Origin: Clostridia bacterium
Lineage (GTDB): Bacteria; Bacillota; Clostridia; Oscillospirales; CAG-272
DNA length: 6,617 nt
Direction of reading: 5' to 3'
Assembly (NCBI GenBank): GCA_017382615.1
Contig: JAFNZX010000187.1
Location: 1-6,617 of the forward strand
In this document: piece after piece, positions 5,900-6,617 of the stretch
Layout: each line of letters begins with the position of its first letter
Position numbering within the stretch: the first letter of the stretch is position 1
The notes under the pieces: model-generated
What the model was told of the DNA's origin: nothing
The model's input: the letters and a program-made list of their open reading frames with translations, nothing else
Databases searched by the model: none
Translations under genes and position numbers: made by a program

Positions 5900-6049
5900 A
5901 TGTGTACAAGCATCGTATCTAACGGAAAGAAAACGCTGGTCGGTTGGAATCTCGACCTTTTGACCATGGTGTTCGACGTGGCGGAAAACACCGTGTATTG
6001 GTGCGAGTGCATGCAATGGGATCGAGTAAATCAGCACAAAATGGGATAA
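5900..6049 (+). pseudogene. internally deleted choloylglycine-hydrolase-like (Ntn hydrolase) gene, 49 codons
   Basis: The frame runs from ATG 5900 to TAA 6047-6049. The first residues, MCTSIVSNGKKTLVGWNLDL, are the N-terminus of the choloylglycine hydrolase/linear amide C-N hydrolase family, in which Cys2 becomes the N-terminal nucleophile after removal of Met; full-length members have roughly 320-350 aa. The remaining residues, from TMVFDVAENTVYWCE to the end QWDRVNQHKMG, do not match what should follow. They resemble the last strands of the same family (a 'vfDl..kTvYwc....w..v..f' pattern). My reading is an in-frame internal deletion joining the two ends near codon 22, but this rests on remembered family patterns. 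Asp, Asn and Arg residues of the core active site are missing, so activity is not expected. It lies 31 bases after the toxin stop and ends just before a terminator. Confidence 0.6.
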
Positions 6050-6057
6050 AGGCAAAT

Positions 6058-6092
6058 AACGCGTCCGTACTGAATCGGTACGGACGCGTTTT
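6058..6092 (+). terminator. strong hairpin terminator, probably bidirectional
   Basis: A perfect 13-bp stem, AACGCGTCCGTAC (6058-6070) and GTACGGACGCGTT (6078-6090), has a 7-nt loop and is followed by T residues to 6092. On the minus strand the stem is followed by ATTTG. It lies between the convergent hydrolase remnant (stop 6049) and the minus-strand membrane-protein gene (stop 6103), so it can end both transcripts. Confidence 0.85.
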
Positions 6093-6102
6093 GCATAATC
6101 AT

Positions 6103-6483
6103 TTATTCATTTGTTTGACTGTCGCTTTTTTGCTCTTGTGTAACGGTTGGATCCTCTTGGAGATCAGTCGGCGTTTCGCTCTGTGCATCGGTTGCAGATT
6201 GGTCGGTGGTATCATTCACAGTACCTTCCGGCACCGCGTCTGCATTTGTTTCCATCGGCATTTGCTGCGCTGCTTTATTCGCCTTGTGCTTTAACTTTTT
6301 GCGTACAAAGAAATAGATCAGTGCGCCAACGGGGACGGGGATTCTCAAGAGGAACGAGGAAACGGTTGCTTGAATGATGCCGCATCTTGTGATCAATCCA
6401 AATATGAATCGGAATCCAAGCGATGTGCCTACAAGGGAGAATTGCAGTAGTACGGCGATCCAAATCAAAATAAACCAAAGCAC
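6103..6483 (-). CDS. small membrane protein with acidic C-terminal tail, 5' end uncertain
   Basis: Read from GTG 6483-6481 the product is 126 aa. Residues 1-19 (LWFILIWIAVLLQFSLVG) form one membrane segment, and residues about 36-60 (to VGALIYFFV) a second hydrophobic segment. A basic patch RKKLKHKANK (61-70) follows, suggesting a cytoplasmic side. Residues 71-126 are a low-complexity tail rich in Thr, Gln, Asp, Glu and Ser, likely disordered. I do not recognise a family or function. The frame is open upstream to the TGA at 6540-6538, reading FEYSTKESTKVKRPIRLK just before the GTG. That looks like a natural lead-in to the first membrane segment, yet it contains no ATG, GTG or TTG, and the GTG lacks a good ribosome binding site. 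The true N-terminus is therefore probably upstream in another frame (see the overlapping partial frame) or lost. Confidence 0.6.
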   Translation of the reverse strand: MLWFILIWIAVLLQFSLVGTSLGFRFIFGLITRCGIIQATVSSFLLRIPVPVGALIYFFVRKKLKHKANKAAQQMPMETNADAVPEGTVNDTTDQSATDAQSETPTDLQEDPTVTQEQKSDSQTNE

Positions 6484-6617
6484 CTTGAGGCGGATAGGAC
6501 GCTTGACTTTTGTGCTTTCTTTGGTGGAATACTCAAATCAATTAGTTTAAGGATAACCTCTTGCTCTATGGACTTTGTTGTGATAGAGCGATTTTCTTTT
6601 TCCTTCTGCTTACTTTC
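6465..6617 (-). CDS. partial frame from the right edge, overlapping the membrane-protein gene
   Basis: On the minus strand a frame is open from the right edge to a TGA at 6467-6465, giving 50 residues starting ESKQKEKENRSITTKSIEQE. It is hydrophilic, rich in Lys, Glu and Ser, and overlaps the 5' end of the membrane-protein frame by 19 bases from the GTG. It may be the C-terminus of an upstream gene coupled to the next one. It may equally be the front part of the same gene, separated by a frameshift near 6530-6545 where the two frames exchange. An alternative is that it is non-coding, since it contains a terminator-like hairpin. I recognise no family. Confidence 0.3.
   Translation of the reverse strand, partial: ESKQKEKENRSITTKSIEQEVILKLIDLSIPPKKAQKSSVLSASRCFGLF
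6561..6605 (+). terminator. terminator-like hairpin near the right edge
   Basis: TTGCTCTAT (6561-6569) pairs with ATAGAGCGA (6583-6591), with one G-T pair, across a 13-nt loop. A T-rich run, TTTTCTTTTTCC, follows. It has the shape of a plus-strand intrinsic terminator, but no plus-strand gene is seen between 6092 and here. It may instead fold in the leader of the minus-strand gene. Confidence 0.35.

Noticed and set aside
5944..6294. 116-codon plus-strand open frame
   Set aside because: It starts inside the hydrolase remnant in another frame, crosses a strong terminator hairpin and then lies antisense to the membrane-protein gene. I also checked it as a frameshifted continuation of the hydrolase and saw no family pattern.
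1..6617. CRISPR arrays, tRNA or rRNA genes, transposases, integrases, long direct repeats
   Set aside because: I looked for regularly spaced repeats, cloverleaf-like segments and mobile-element proteins and saw none.

Overview
The window looks like chromosomal DNA of a fermentative member of the Clostridia (Bacillota). This rests on the glutamate dehydrogenase, which matches the Clostridium symbiosum type motif by motif, on an NfnAB-type electron-bifurcating transhydrogenase, on strong AAAGGAG-like ribosome binding sites, and on sigma-A-like promoters with TATAAT boxes. The species cannot be named from this sequence alone.

Left part (about 1-3880) is central redox and nitrogen metabolism. 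A partial minus-strand reading frame runs off the left edge. Then come nfnA (N-terminus missing or disrupted) and nfnB, one base apart, encoding the two subunits of NADH-dependent reduced ferredoxin:NADP+ oxidoreductase. Next is gdhA, with its own promoter, a very good ribosome binding site and a strong intrinsic terminator. The gdhA residues that discriminate coenzymes are those of the NAD+-dependent clostridial enzyme. NfnAB links the NADH, ferredoxin and NADPH pools, while GDH links glutamate and 2-oxoglutarate to the NADH pool, so their proximity makes metabolic sense, although they appear to be separate transcription units.

Middle part (about 3880-5160) is one gene for an XRE-type DNA-binding protein with a long helical, TPR-like C-terminal region, between its own promoter and terminator. 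Right part (about 5160-6617) is accessory in character. It holds a RelB/DinJ-RelE/ParE type II toxin-antitoxin pair with inverted repeats over its promoter, and a 49-codon remnant of a choloylglycine-hydrolase-like Ntn hydrolase that seems to keep both ends of the protein but lacks the middle. A 13-bp hairpin terminator follows, then a convergent minus-strand gene for a small membrane protein whose 5' end looks frameshifted or truncated.

No convincing undescribed multi-gene system is visible. The observations most worth checking are the internally deleted hydrolase, the broken NfnA N-terminus, the disturbed 5' end of the membrane-protein gene, and a TTGCAA/TTGCAT -35 box at identical 17-bp spacing in all three promoters.
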